A DNA stretch of 64,000 bases, from positions 62,001 to 126,000 of the forward strand of contig CAWFKS010000011.1 of assembly GCA_963816435.1 (NCBI GenBank). Reading direction: 5' to 3'. The number at the start of each line of letters is the position of its first letter. Position 1 is the first letter of the stretch. Below the pieces are notes generated by a model. It saw only the letters and a list, made by a program, of their open reading frames with translations. It searched no databases and was not told the origin of the DNA. Positions 45,118 through 54,774 of the stretch are shown piece by piece. Made by a program: the position numbers and the translations under genes. The stretch is from CAWFKS01 sp963816435. Lineage in GTDB: Bacteria; Pseudomonadota; Alphaproteobacteria; Rhizobiales; Rhizobiaceae.

Positions 45118-46893
45118 ATGGTGTCTGAGACCGGCAAATCGGCGCGGGGCGTCGGCGGCACACGCGTTTCTCCCTCTGCCTTGCTGGGCAGGGTGACGGC
45201 GCCGTTCCGCTGGTCGTTCGGCTGGTTCTTCTCCAGCCTGACGCGGCGCATATTGTCGCTGAACCTGGTGGGGCTGGTGGCGCTGGTGCTCGGCGTCCTC
45301 TACCTCAACCAGTTCCGCGACGGGCTGATCGACGCACGCGTCGAAAGCCTGATGACGCAGGGCGAGATCATCGCCGGGGCGATCGCCGCCTCGGCGACGG
45401 TCGAGACGGATTCGATCACCATCGACCCGGAAAAGCTGCTGGAGCTGCAGGCCGGCGAGAGCCTGCCGCCCAGCACCGACCAGCTCGACAGCCTCGAATT
45501 CCCGATCAACCCGGAGCGCGTCGCGCCGGTGTTGCGGCGCCTGATCTCGCCGACGCGCACCCGCGCCCGCATCTACGACCGCGACGCCAACCTGCTGCTC
45601 GATTCCCGGCATCTCTATTCGCGCGGCCAGATCCTGCGCTACGACCTCGCCCCCGTCGAGGAAACCGAGCCCGGCGTTCTCGCCCGCGTCGAGAAGTGGA
45701 TCTCCAACCTGTTCCGGCGCACCGACCTGCCCGTCTACTACGAGCAGCCGGGCGGCAGCGGTGCGGCCTATCCGGAGGTCATGCAGGCGCTGGCCGGCAA
45801 TCCGGCGACGGTGCGCCGCATCTCCGAACAGGGCGAACTGATCGTCTCGGTCGCCGTTCCGGTGCAGCGCTATCGCGCCGTGCTCGGCGTGCTGCTTCTG
45901 TCGACGCAGGGCGGCGACATCGACAAGATCGTCGCGGCCGAGCGCCGCGCCATCCTGCGCGTCTTCGCCGTCGCCGCCAGCGTCACCGCGATCCTGTCGC
46001 TGCTTCTGGCCTCCACCATCGCCAACCCGCTGCGCCGGCTTTCGGCGGCGGCAGTCCGGGTGCGCCGAGGCGTCAAGAGCCGCGAGGAGATCCCGGACTT
46101 CTCCGATCGCCAGGACGAGATCGGCAATTTGTCGGTGGCGCTGCGCGACATGACCAACGCGCTCTACGCGCGCATCGAGGCGATCGAGAGCTTCGCCGCA
46201 GACGTCGCCCACGAGCTGAAGAACCCGCTGACGTCGCTCAGAAGCGCGGTGGAGACCCTGCCGCTGGCACGAAACGAGAATTCGCGCGCCCGCCTGCTGG
46301 AGGTGATCCAGCACGACGTGCGCCGGCTCGACCGGCTGATCACCGACATCTCCGACGCCTCGCGCCTCGACGCCGAACTCGCGCGCGTCGATGCCGGACG
46401 CCTCGACATGAAGAAGTTCCTGACCGACCTCGTCGGCGCGGCGAAGGAGGCCGGCCACCGCAAGAAGCCGGTCGAGATCGTGCTCAACGTCGCCAAACTG
46501 CCGTCGGGCGCCAAGGATTTCGCCGTCCTCGGCCACGATCTCAGGATCGGGCAGGTGATCACCAACCTGATCGAAAATGCCCGTTCCTTCGTGCCCGACC
46601 AGGGCGGCCGCATCACCATCTCGCTGTCGCGCACCGGCCGCCGCGTCGTCGTCAGCGTCGAGGACAACGGACCCGGCATCCGCGCCGAAAACATCGAGCG
46701 CATCTTCGAGCGCTTCTACACCGACCGCCCCTCCGGCGAGGCCTTCGGCCAGAACTCCGGCCTCGGCCTGTCGATCAGCCGCCAGATCGTCGAGGCGCAT
46801 GGCGGCACGCTGACGGCGGAAAACATCGCCGGCACCAAGCCCGGCGACATCAAGGGCGCGCGCTTCGTCGTCGCCCTTCCCGCCGCGGGCTGA
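45118..46893 (+). CDS. chvG: Two-component sensor histidine kinase ChvG
   Basis: Inner-membrane sensor, 591 residues. A membrane segment at LSLNLVGLVALVLGVLYLN, a periplasmic domain of about 200 residues, a second segment at FAVAASVTAILSLLLASTI, a HAMP linker, the dimerisation helix with phospho-acceptor His365 in DVAHELKNPLTSLRS, then the ATPase with NLIENARSF, EDNGPGI and GLGLSISRQIVEAHGG. The 92-bp spacer from chvI indicates an operon. In relatives the periplasmic repressor ExoR controls this kinase. Confidence 0.95.
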   Translation: MVSETGKSARGVGGTRVSPSALLGRVTAPFRWSFGWFFSSLTRRILSLNLVGLVALVLGVLYLNQFRDGLIDARVESLMTQGEIIAGAIAASATVETDSITIDPEKLLELQAGESLPPSTDQLDSLEFPINPERVAPVLRRLISPTRTRARIYDRDANLLLDSRHLYSRGQILRYDLAPVEETEPGVLARVEKWISNLFRRTDLPVYYEQPGGSGAAYPEVMQALAGNPATVRRISEQGELIVSVAVPVQRYRAVLGVLLLSTQGGDIDKIVAAERRAILRVFAVAASVTAILSLLLASTIANPLRRLSAAAVRVRRGVKSREEIPDFSDRQDEIGNLSVALRDMTNALYARIEAIESFAADVAHELKNPLTSLRSAVETLPLARNENSRARLLEVIQHDVRRLDRLITDISDASRLDAELARVDAGRLDMKKFLTDLVGAAKEAGHRKKPVEIVLNVAKLPSGAKDFAVLGHDLRIGQVITNLIENARSFVPDQGGRITISLSRTGRRVVVSVEDNGPGIRAENIERIFERFYTDRPSGEAFGQNSGLGLSISRQIVEAHGGTLTAENIAGTKPGDIKGARFVVALPAAG

Positions 46894-46899
46894 CGGGGC

Positions 46900-47385
46900 G
46901 TGAACCGCCACAACATGCATGCGAGCGCGATCGTTGCCGGCGAGCGCGGCGTCCTGGTCGCCGGGCCGTCGGGCAGCGGCAAGACCGCGCTGGCGCTGGC
47001 GCTCATCGCGCATTGCCGCCAGTGGGGCGTGTTCGGCGCACTTCTCGCCGACGACCAGGTGCTGGTCGAGCCGGCGAACGGGCGGATCGTCATGCGCGCG
47101 CCGTCGCCGATCGCCGGCCTGGTGGAAGTTCGCGGCTTCGGACCTGCCGGCATCTTCCATCAGCGGCTTGCCGTCGCCGATCTCGTGGTCAGGCTGGTCG
47201 ATCCTGCTGCGGCTCCAAGGATGGCCGAAGAGGGCCGCGAGACGATCCTCGGCGTCGGCCTGCCGCGTCTCGACCTGCCGGCCGGGCAGATCGCCGCCGG
47301 AGTGCTCGCCGTTGCCGCGCACCTCTCGCTGCCGCCGTTCGGGCCGCCGCATGGCGGCGCGCGGGCGCGTTTCGGCAGGCCCTGA
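46900..47385 (+). CDS. hprK: HPr kinase/phosphorylase, short alphaproteobacterial form
   Basis: It phosphorylates a serine of HPr. 161 residues from a GTG at 46900, with Walker A LVAGPSGSGKTALALALI, LLADDQVLVE, and the C-terminal GLPRLDLPAGQ region. It lacks the N-terminal domain of Gram-positive HprK, as usual in alphaproteobacteria. It starts 7 bases after chvG, so sensor and PTS regulation are transcriptionally linked. Confidence 0.93.
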   Translation: MNRHNMHASAIVAGERGVLVAGPSGSGKTALALALIAHCRQWGVFGALLADDQVLVEPANGRIVMRAPSPIAGLVEVRGFGPAGIFHQRLAVADLVVRLVDPAAAPRMAEEGRETILGVGLPRLDLPAGQIAAGVLAVAAHLSLPPFGPPHGGARARFGRP

Positions 47386-47468
47386 TGCCGCAATGCGGAA
47401 AATTGCGCGTGCAGGCGCGAGATTGGGGCTTGTCAACACGAAACGCGCTGACAAGATAGCGCCCTTGC

Positions 47469-47519
47469 CTTCCGGCCCGCCGGAAGCATGAGGAAAAAGA
47501 GCCCCTGAAAAGCAGGGGC
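47469..47519 (+). promoter_or_regulatory. Two tandem stem-loops upstream of the EIIA gene
   Basis: CTTCCGGC CC GCCGGAAG (47469-47486) is a perfect 8-bp stem with a 2-base gap, and GCCCCTG AAAA GCAGGGGC (47501-47519) forms a second stem of 6-7 bp. Both lie in the 155-bp gap between hprK and the EIIA gene, whose ribosome site follows 12 bases later. They may be a terminator/attenuator pair or mRNA processing signals. Confidence 0.45.
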
Positions 47520-47540
47520 CCCGACGGGAGCCAGCCACGC

Positions 47541-47942
47541 ATGATCGGACTCGTGCTCGTGACGCACGGCCAGCTCGCAAACGAGTTCCGCCACGCCGTG
47601 GAGCATGTTGTCGGGCCGCAGGAGAGCTTCGAGACCGTTTCCATCGGCGCCGAGGACGACATGGAGCAGCGCCGTCGCGAGATCGTCGAGGCCGTTGCCC
47701 GCGTCGACGGCGGCTCCGGCGTCATCATTCTCACCGACATGTTCGGCGGCACGCCGTCGAACCTCGCCATCTCGGTGATGAATCCCGGCCGCGTCGAGGT
47801 GATCGCCGGCATGAACCTGCCGATGCTGATCAAGCTCTCCAGCGTGCGCCAGAACGACCAGATGGGGCCCGCCCTGGAGGCCGCCCAGAATGCCGGGCGC
47901 AAATACATCAACGTCGCGAGCCAGGTGCTCAGCGGAAAATGA
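47541..47942 (+). CDS. PTS EIIA component, mannose family (regulatory)
   Basis: 133 residues. MIGLVLVTHGQLANEF holds the phospho-acceptor His9; ILTDMFGGTPSNLA and GMNLPMLIKL are the conserved EIIA-Man blocks. No EIIB or EIIC transporter subunit is present, so it belongs to the regulatory PTS of alphaproteobacteria, receiving phosphate from HPr. The stop overlaps the HPr start by 4 bases. Confidence 0.93.
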   Translation: MIGLVLVTHGQLANEFRHAVEHVVGPQESFETVSIGAEDDMEQRRREIVEAVARVDGGSGVIILTDMFGGTPSNLAISVMNPGRVEVIAGMNLPMLIKLSSVRQNDQMGPALEAAQNAGRKYINVASQVLSGK

Positions 47943-48247
47943 CCGCATCCGACGCAGCGCCGGGAACTTCGGACCAGGCGCTGACGCGTGACTTCGAGAT
48001 CGTCAACCGGCGCGGCCTGCATGCCCGCGCCTCGGCCAAGTTCGTGCAGCTTGTCGGCGAGCACGACTGCGCCGTCACCGTCGCCAAGGACGGAATCGAG
48101 GTCGGCGGAACCTCGATCATGGGGCTGATGATGCTGGCCGCCAGCCCGGGCTGCTGCATCACCGTGACGGCGAAAGGCCCCGACGCCGAAAGGCTGATGG
48201 CGGCGCTGGAGGAACTCGTCTCCTCCCGCTTCGGCGAGGAGGCGTGA
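47939..48247 (+). CDS. ptsH: Phosphocarrier protein HPr
   Basis: 102 residues; longer than E. coli HPr by about 13 N-terminal residues. EIVNRRGLHARASAKFVQL holds the phospho-histidine (His28), and GGTSIMGLMML holds the regulatory serine (Ser59) that HprK phosphorylates. It completes the hprK-EIIA-HPr set. A strong stem-loop follows 11 bases later. Confidence 0.94.
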   Translation: MTASDAAPGTSDQALTRDFEIVNRRGLHARASAKFVQLVGEHDCAVTVAKDGIEVGGTSIMGLMMLAASPGCCITVTAKGPDAERLMAALEELVSSRFGEEA

Positions 48248-48258
48248 GCCGGCGCGAC

Positions 48259-48292
48259 GGGACATGAAGAAATAACGATTTCTTTATGTCCC
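48259..48292. terminator. 15-bp stem-loop between HPr and ahcY
   Basis: GGGACATGAAGAAAT pairs with ATTTCTTTATGTCCC over 15 positions (one G-T) around the loop AACG. It starts 11 bases after the HPr stop. There is no T-run after it, so it may be a Rho-independent terminator of atypical kind, a processing stem, or part of the ahcY leader. Confidence 0.6.
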
Positions 48293-48392
48293 ATTGTGAA
48301 GTGGCCGTCTTTCTGCTAGTCAGCCGCCAAATTCGCGGTGCTCGCCAATGCGATTGCCGCCTTCCCTAGCCGAAAAAGAACCGGAGCATGCC

Positions 48393-49793
<1,401 letters not shown>

Positions 49794-49822
49794 CTTCAAG
49801 CGAGTACAACACAACATATTGG

Positions 49823-49858
49823 GGCCGGGCGCTTGACATTTCGCCCGGCCTTTATTTT
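49823..49858 (+). terminator. Rho-independent terminator after ahcY
   Basis: GGCCGGGCG pairs with CGCCCGGCC around a 10-base loop and is followed by TTTATTTT, 29 bases after the ahcY stop. This is a textbook intrinsic terminator. Confidence 0.9.
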
Positions 49859-49988
49859 GCGCCACAGCCTCCCTTCACGCCGATTCGCCTTGCCTGTAGA
49901 TTAGTGATTCGCGACGCTCGCGGTTTTCGCTCGACACTGCTGCGCGCGCAGGCGGTCTTGCCATTCAGGCGGCGGAGAGGAACAAGAC

Positions 49989-52538
49989 ATGCCAGGGGAA
50001 ACCCCGCCACGCGCGGGAAGCGCCGGCCACGGCGGCCGGAGGGATTCGGCAGACGAACGCGAGAGTTCGGCCAGACGTCTGCGCGCGCGTTTGCGTAGCG
50101 GCGTCACGGCCCTGCCGGCACTGCTGGCGCCGGCCGTGTTGCCGGTGGCCGCGATGGCCCAGGAAGGGCCGCTCACCAGCCATACTCTCAGTGCCTCGGA
50201 AGTGATCCAGCTCGCCGTGCTGATCGGCATCACCGGTTCTGCCATCGTCTCGGCGATCTGGCTGATCCGGGAACGCACCCGCACGGCGGCCGAGAACGTC
50301 GAGCTGCGCGGCCGCGTCGCCGATCTCGGCGCCTCGCTTCAGCGCAGCGAAGCCCTCAACAACACCCGCGACCAGCGCTTCGTCGTGTGGACCCGCGACG
50401 CCGCGCGTCCCGACATCGTCGGCGAGCTGCCGCCCAATCTCGGCGTGCCGCAGGATCGCGCCGCCTTCCTTGCGCTCGGGCGCTGGCTGGCGCCGCGCTC
50501 GGCCGCCGCGCTGGAGCATGCGCTGGCCGGCCTGCGCGACCGCGGCGACGCCTTCGACCTCGTCGTCGAGACGGCGACGGGCGCGCTGCTCGAGGCGCAC
50601 GGGCGCCGCGCGGCGGGCGACGCGGTGCTGCGTTTCGCCTCGCTGTCGGAAACCGAGCGCGAGCACGCCCGGCTGCGCTTCGAGCACGACAGGCTGTCGG
50701 GCGAGCACGACAGCATGCTCAACCTGCTCAACGCGCTGGACATGCCGTTCTGGCTGCGCACCGGCGACGGCCGGCTGCAATGGGTGAACCGCGCCTATGC
50801 CGCCGCGGTCGAAGCCGAAACGCCGTTCGCGGCCGTGCAGGAGGCGCGCGAGTTCCTCGGCACGCCGGCGCGCGAGACGGTTGCCCGCACCCACCAGCAG
50901 GACCCGGTCTTCGCGCAGGAACTGGCGACGGTGGTCGGCGGCGACCGCCGCCTCTATGCAGTCACCGACGTCGCCGGCCAGCAGGGATCGGCCGGCATCG
51001 CCCGCGACATCAGCGACATTCAGGCGCTTCGCGAGGAATACGAGCACGCCGTGCGCGGCCACTCCGACACGCTCAACCAGCTGTCGACGGCAGTCGCCAT
51101 ATTCGACGACGGCCACAAGCTGCGCTTCTTCAACCAGGCCTTCCGCGACCTTTGGGAGTTCGACGAGGCGTTCCTGGCGAGCGGCCCCGACCACACGCTG
51201 GTGCTCGACCGGCTGCGCAGCGAAGGCAAGCTCGCCGAGCAGCCGGAATGGCGGCGCTGGAAGGAGAACGTGCTGTCGGCCTACCGCGCCGTCGATCCGC
51301 AGGAGGACTGGTGGCATCTGCCGGACGGCCGCACGCTGCGCGTCGTCGCCAATCCGCAGCCCAAGGGCGGCGTCACCTGGCTGTTCGAGAACCTGACCGA
51401 GAAGATCGACCTGGAAAGCCGCTACAACACGGCGGTGCGCGTGCAGGGCGAGACGCTCGACAATCTGGCCGAAGGCGTCGCCGTGTTCGGCCCCGACGGC
51501 CGCATGCGGCTTTCGAACCCTGCCTTCGCCACGCTGTGGGGGCTTCCGGAGCGGCTTGCCGAGGCCGGCACCCACATCACCGCGGTGCGCGACCATTGCG
51601 CCAGCCAGGCCGTCGACAACCCGTGGGGCGGGTTCGTTGCGGCGGCCACCGGCTTCGACGAGGAGCGCCGCGACCGCCACGGCCAGGCCGAACTCCTCAA
51701 CGGCACCTTCCTGCGCTACGCCGTCATCCACCTGCCGAACGGTCAGGTGATGCTGACCTTCGTCGACGTCACCGACAGCGTCAATGTCGAGCGCGCTCTG
51801 AAGGACAAGAACGAGGCGCTGCAGAAGGCCGACCGGCTGAAGGACGATTTCGTCCAGCACGTCTCCTACGAGTTGCGCTCGCCGCTCACCAACATCATCG
51901 GCTTCGCCGAGCTGCTGGCCATGCCCGAAACCGGCCCGCTGACGGACCGGCAGCGCGACTATCTCGACCATATCGGCTCGTCGTCCTCGGTGCTGCTCAC
52001 CATCGTCAACGACATTCTCGACCTTGCGACCGTCGACGCCGGCATCATGGAGCTGGAGATCGGCGAGGTGCACGTGGCGCAGGCCGTCGAGGCGGCGGCC
52101 GAACTGGTCGCCGAGCGGCTGCGCGAGCACAGGATCGAGCTGAAGGTCGACATTTCGGCGGCCCCCGTCAGCTTCGACGCCGACGAGAACAGGGTGCGCC
52201 AGGTGCTCGCCAACCTGCTCGCCAACGCCGCCAATTTCGCGCCGGAAGACAGCACGATCACGCTGACCGCGCAAAAGGTCGGTGACGGCCTGGTCTTCCG
52301 CGTCCACGACGACGGGCCGGGCATCTCGCCCAACGTGCTGGAAAGCGTGTTCAAGCGCTTCGAGCCGCGCATCAACGGCGGCCGCCGGCGTGGCGCCGGG
52401 CTGGGCCTTTCGATCGTCAAGAGCTTCGTCGAGCTGCACGGCGGGAAGGTCGAGATCGACACCGGCACCGGCGAGGGCACGACGGTGATCTGCCGCTTCC
52501 CCCTGGCCCCGACGGGCGTCCGCGTCGCCGCGGAATAG
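49989..52538 (+). CDS. divL: DivL-type cell-cycle pseudo-histidine kinase
   Basis: 849 residues: an N-terminal membrane segment (VIQLAVLIGITGSAIVSAIWLI), several PAS-like domains (for example LLNALDMPFWLRTGDGRLQWVNRAY in part, and FDDGHKLRFFNQAFRDLWEF in part), a dimerisation helix and an ATPase domain with NLLANAANF, DDGPGISP and GAGLGLSIVKSFVELHGG. The phospho-acceptor position reads FVQHVSYELRSPL, with Tyr627 where kinases have His, the hallmark of DivL. In Caulobacter DivL reads DivK and controls CckA and thus CtrA. It sits just before tsaE, as in other Rhizobiales. The frame is intact. Confidence 0.92.
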   Translation: MPGETPPRAGSAGHGGRRDSADERESSARRLRARLRSGVTALPALLAPAVLPVAAMAQEGPLTSHTLSASEVIQLAVLIGITGSAIVSAIWLIRERTRTAAENVELRGRVADLGASLQRSEALNNTRDQRFVVWTRDAARPDIVGELPPNLGVPQDRAAFLALGRWLAPRSAAALEHALAGLRDRGDAFDLVVETATGALLEAHGRRAAGDAVLRFASLSETEREHARLRFEHDRLSGEHDSMLNLLNALDMPFWLRTGDGRLQWVNRAYAAAVEAETPFAAVQEAREFLGTPARETVARTHQQDPVFAQELATVVGGDRRLYAVTDVAGQQGSAGIARDISDIQALREEYEHAVRGHSDTLNQLSTAVAIFDDGHKLRFFNQAFRDLWEFDEAFLASGPDHTLVLDRLRSEGKLAEQPEWRRWKENVLSAYRAVDPQEDWWHLPDGRTLRVVANPQPKGGVTWLFENLTEKIDLESRYNTAVRVQGETLDNLAEGVAVFGPDGRMRLSNPAFATLWGLPERLAEAGTHITAVRDHCASQAVDNPWGGFVAAATGFDEERRDRHGQAELLNGTFLRYAVIHLPNGQVMLTFVDVTDSVNVERALKDKNEALQKADRLKDDFVQHVSYELRSPLTNIIGFAELLAMPETGPLTDRQRDYLDHIGSSSSVLLTIVNDILDLATVDAGIMELEIGEVHVAQAVEAAAELVAERLREHRIELKVDISAAPVSFDADENRVRQVLANLLANAANFAPEDSTITLTAQKVGDGLVFRVHDDGPGISPNVLESVFKRFEPRINGGRRRGAGLGLSIVKSFVELHGGKVEIDTGTGEGTTVICRFPLAPTGVRVAAE

Positions 52539-52546
52539 CAGGGCCG

Positions 52547-54052
52547 ATGAGCGGCACGCTGGAGCGTTACCTTCCCGACGAGGCATCCACGACGCGCCTG
52601 GGCGAAGACCTTGCGTTCGCCCTGCGCGCCGGCGATATCGTGCTGCTCAAGGGCGATCTGGGTGCGGGCAAGACGACGCTTGCCCGCGGGCTGATCCGTG
52701 CGCTGGCCGGCGAGCCGGGGCTGGAGGTGCCGAGCCCCACCTTCACGCTGGTGCAGGCCTACGACACGCCCCTGCCGCTCGCCCATTTCGATCTCTACCG
52801 GCTGGCCTCCGCCGACGAACTCGACGAGCTCGGCTTCGACGAGGCGCTCGCTTCGGGCGCAGCCCTGGTCGAATGGCCGGAGCGCGCCGACGGCCGGTTT
52901 CCGGCCGACGCGCTGACGGTCCAACTCCGCGAGGACGGCGACGGGCGCCGCGCCAGCCTGTCCGGAGACGGCGCGCTGTTCGACCGGGTCGCACGTTCGC
53001 TCGCCATTCGCGATTTTCTCGAAAACGCCGGCTGGGGCGAAGCCGTCCGCCACCCGCTGGCCGGCGATGCCTCGGCGCGCGCCTACGAGACGGCGCACCT
53101 CGCCGGCGAGACGCGCATCCTGATGAACGCGCCGGCACAGCCGCAAGGGCCGCCGGTGCGCGGCGGCAGGTCCTACCCGGAGATCGCTCATATCGCGACG
53201 TCCGTCGGCCCGTTCGTCGCAATCGACGAGGTTCTGCGCGAGCGCGGCTTCGCGGCGCCGGAAATCTTCGCGGCCGACCTCGACCGGGGCCTGCTGCTGC
53301 TCGAGGATCTGGGCCGAGAGCCGGTCCACGACGCCGAGCGGCGGCCGATCCCCGAGCGCTATCTGGCGGCAGCCCGCCTGCTGGCAGACCTGCATCGCGA
53401 GGATTGGCCCGCCCGCGTGGAAATCGCCGCCGGTGTCGTGCACGAGATTCCGCCGTTCGACAGGCCGGCACTCGCCATCGAGACGGAACTCCTGCTCGAC
53501 TGGTATTTCGAGGCCGAGACCGGCCATCCGCCGTCCGACGGTCTGCGGCAGGCGTTCTCCGCCGTCTGGAACGATGTCTTCGATCGGCTCGAACACGCGG
53601 AAAAGTCGCTGGTCCTGCGCGACTATCACTCCCCCAACCTGATCTGGCGGGACGACAGGACGGGCAACGATCGCCTCGGCCTGATCGACTTTCAGGACGC
53701 GATGATCGGCCCGGCAGCCTACGACCTCGCCTCGCTGGCGCAGGATACCCGGCTGACGATCTCCCCGGACCTGGAGCACGACCTCGTGGAAGCTTACTGT
53801 GCGGCGCGCGCCGCCGCCGGCCCGTTCGACCGCCAAGGCTTCCTCGCCGCCTATGCGATGGCAGCCGCGCAGCGCAACACCAAGCTCCTCGGCATCTTCG
53901 TGCGGCTCGACCGGCGCGACGGCAAGCCGCAATATCTGAAGCACCTGCCGCGCATCCGCGACTATCTCGGCCGGGCGCTGGCGCATCCCGCGCTGGCGAA
54001 GGTGCGAGAATTCTATGCCGAAGCCGGCATCCTGACGGAGGTGGGCGCATGA
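52547..54052 (+). CDS. TsaE-AmgK fusion: tRNA t6A ATPase joined to cell-wall sugar kinase
   Basis: A 501-residue two-domain protein. Residues 1-160 are TsaE, the ATPase needed for t6A tRNA modification: LLKGDLGAGKTTLARGLIRAL, PSPTFTLVQAY and LVEWPERA. From about residue 165 the sequence is a phosphotransferase like AmgK (N-acetylmuramate/N-acetylglucosamine anomeric kinase): GDASARAYET, LLLEDLGREPVHD, the catalytic loop VLRDYHSPNLIW and the metal motif LIDFQDAMIGPAAYDLASL. There is no stop or start between them. It overlaps murU by 4 bases, which supports the AmgK role, since AmgK and MurU work in sequence. Confidence 0.9.
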   Translation: MSGTLERYLPDEASTTRLGEDLAFALRAGDIVLLKGDLGAGKTTLARGLIRALAGEPGLEVPSPTFTLVQAYDTPLPLAHFDLYRLASADELDELGFDEALASGAALVEWPERADGRFPADALTVQLREDGDGRRASLSGDGALFDRVARSLAIRDFLENAGWGEAVRHPLAGDASARAYETAHLAGETRILMNAPAQPQGPPVRGGRSYPEIAHIATSVGPFVAIDEVLRERGFAAPEIFAADLDRGLLLLEDLGREPVHDAERRPIPERYLAAARLLADLHREDWPARVEIAAGVVHEIPPFDRPALAIETELLLDWYFEAETGHPPSDGLRQAFSAVWNDVFDRLEHAEKSLVLRDYHSPNLIWRDDRTGNDRLGLIDFQDAMIGPAAYDLASLAQDTRLTISPDLEHDLVEAYCAARAAAGPFDRQGFLAAYAMAAAQRNTKLLGIFVRLDRRDGKPQYLKHLPRIRDYLGRALAHPALAKVREFYAEAGILTEVGA

Positions 54053-54774
54053 CGCCGCCGACGACGGCGATGGTGCTGGCGGCCGGCCTCGGCCTGCGCA
54101 TGCGCCCGATCACCGAGACGCTGCCCAAGCCGCTGGTGACGATCGCCGGCAGCACGATGCTCGACCGCAACCTCGATGCGCTGGCCGGCGCCGGCGTCGA
54201 AACGGCGGTCGTCAACGTGCACCATCTCGCCGACCAGATCGTCGCCCACGTCGCAACGAGGACGAACCCGCGCGTCGTCGTCTCCGACGAGACCGCAGCG
54301 CTGCTCGATTCGGCCGGCGGCATCGTCAAGGCGCTGCCGCATCTGGGCATGCTGCCGTTCTACGTCCTCAACGCCGATTCCTTCGCCGTCGACGCCACCG
54401 GCGCGGAGCTGATGCGGCTCGCCCTTGCATGGGACGAGTCGAGGATGGATATTCTGCTCATGCTTGCAGAAACCTCCTCCGCAACCGGCCATTCCGGCGG
54501 CACCGACTTCCTGATGTCGGATGACGGCAGTCTGCGGCGCGCACGCGGCGCGCCCGAGGGGCTGATCTACGCGGGTGCCGCGATCGTCCATCCCCGCATC
54601 TTTGCCGCCGCGCCGGACGAACCGCATTCGCTCAACCGCTATTTCGACGCCGCCATCGAGGCCGGCCGGCTGTTCGGCGTCAGGATGGGCGGCCACTGGG
54701 TGACGGTCGGCACGCCCGACGCGATCGCCGCCGCCGAAGAGGCCGTCGCGCGCTTCGGCACGCCGGGGCGATGA
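54049..54774 (+). CDS. murU: Nucleotidyltransferase MurU (N-acetylmuramate 1-phosphate uridylyltransferase)
   Basis: 241 residues with the pyrophosphorylase signature AMVLAAGLGLRMRPITETLPKPLV, VVNVHHLADQI, SAGGIVKALPHLG and FYVLNADSF. It makes UDP-MurNAc from MurNAc 1-phosphate in the peptidoglycan-recycling route that bypasses de novo synthesis. It overlaps both the fusion gene upstream and addB downstream (ATGA). Confidence 0.9.
   Translation: MTPPTTAMVLAAGLGLRMRPITETLPKPLVTIAGSTMLDRNLDALAGAGVETAVVNVHHLADQIVAHVATRTNPRVVVSDETAALLDSAGGIVKALPHLGMLPFYVLNADSFAVDATGAELMRLALAWDESRMDILLMLAETSSATGHSGGTDFLMSDDGSLRRARGAPEGLIYAGAAIVHPRIFAAAPDEPHSLNRYFDAAIEAGRLFGVRMGGHWVTVGTPDAIAAAEEAVARFGTPGR

Noticed and set aside
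45022..47580. A long minus-strand open frame opposite chvG and hprK
   Set aside because: Same antisense artefact of high-GC coding DNA; the plus strand holds intact ChvG and HprK motifs.
48293..48392. SAH or SAM riboswitch before ahcY
   Set aside because: I could not find the conserved core or stem arrangement of either class; only the isolated long stem is present.
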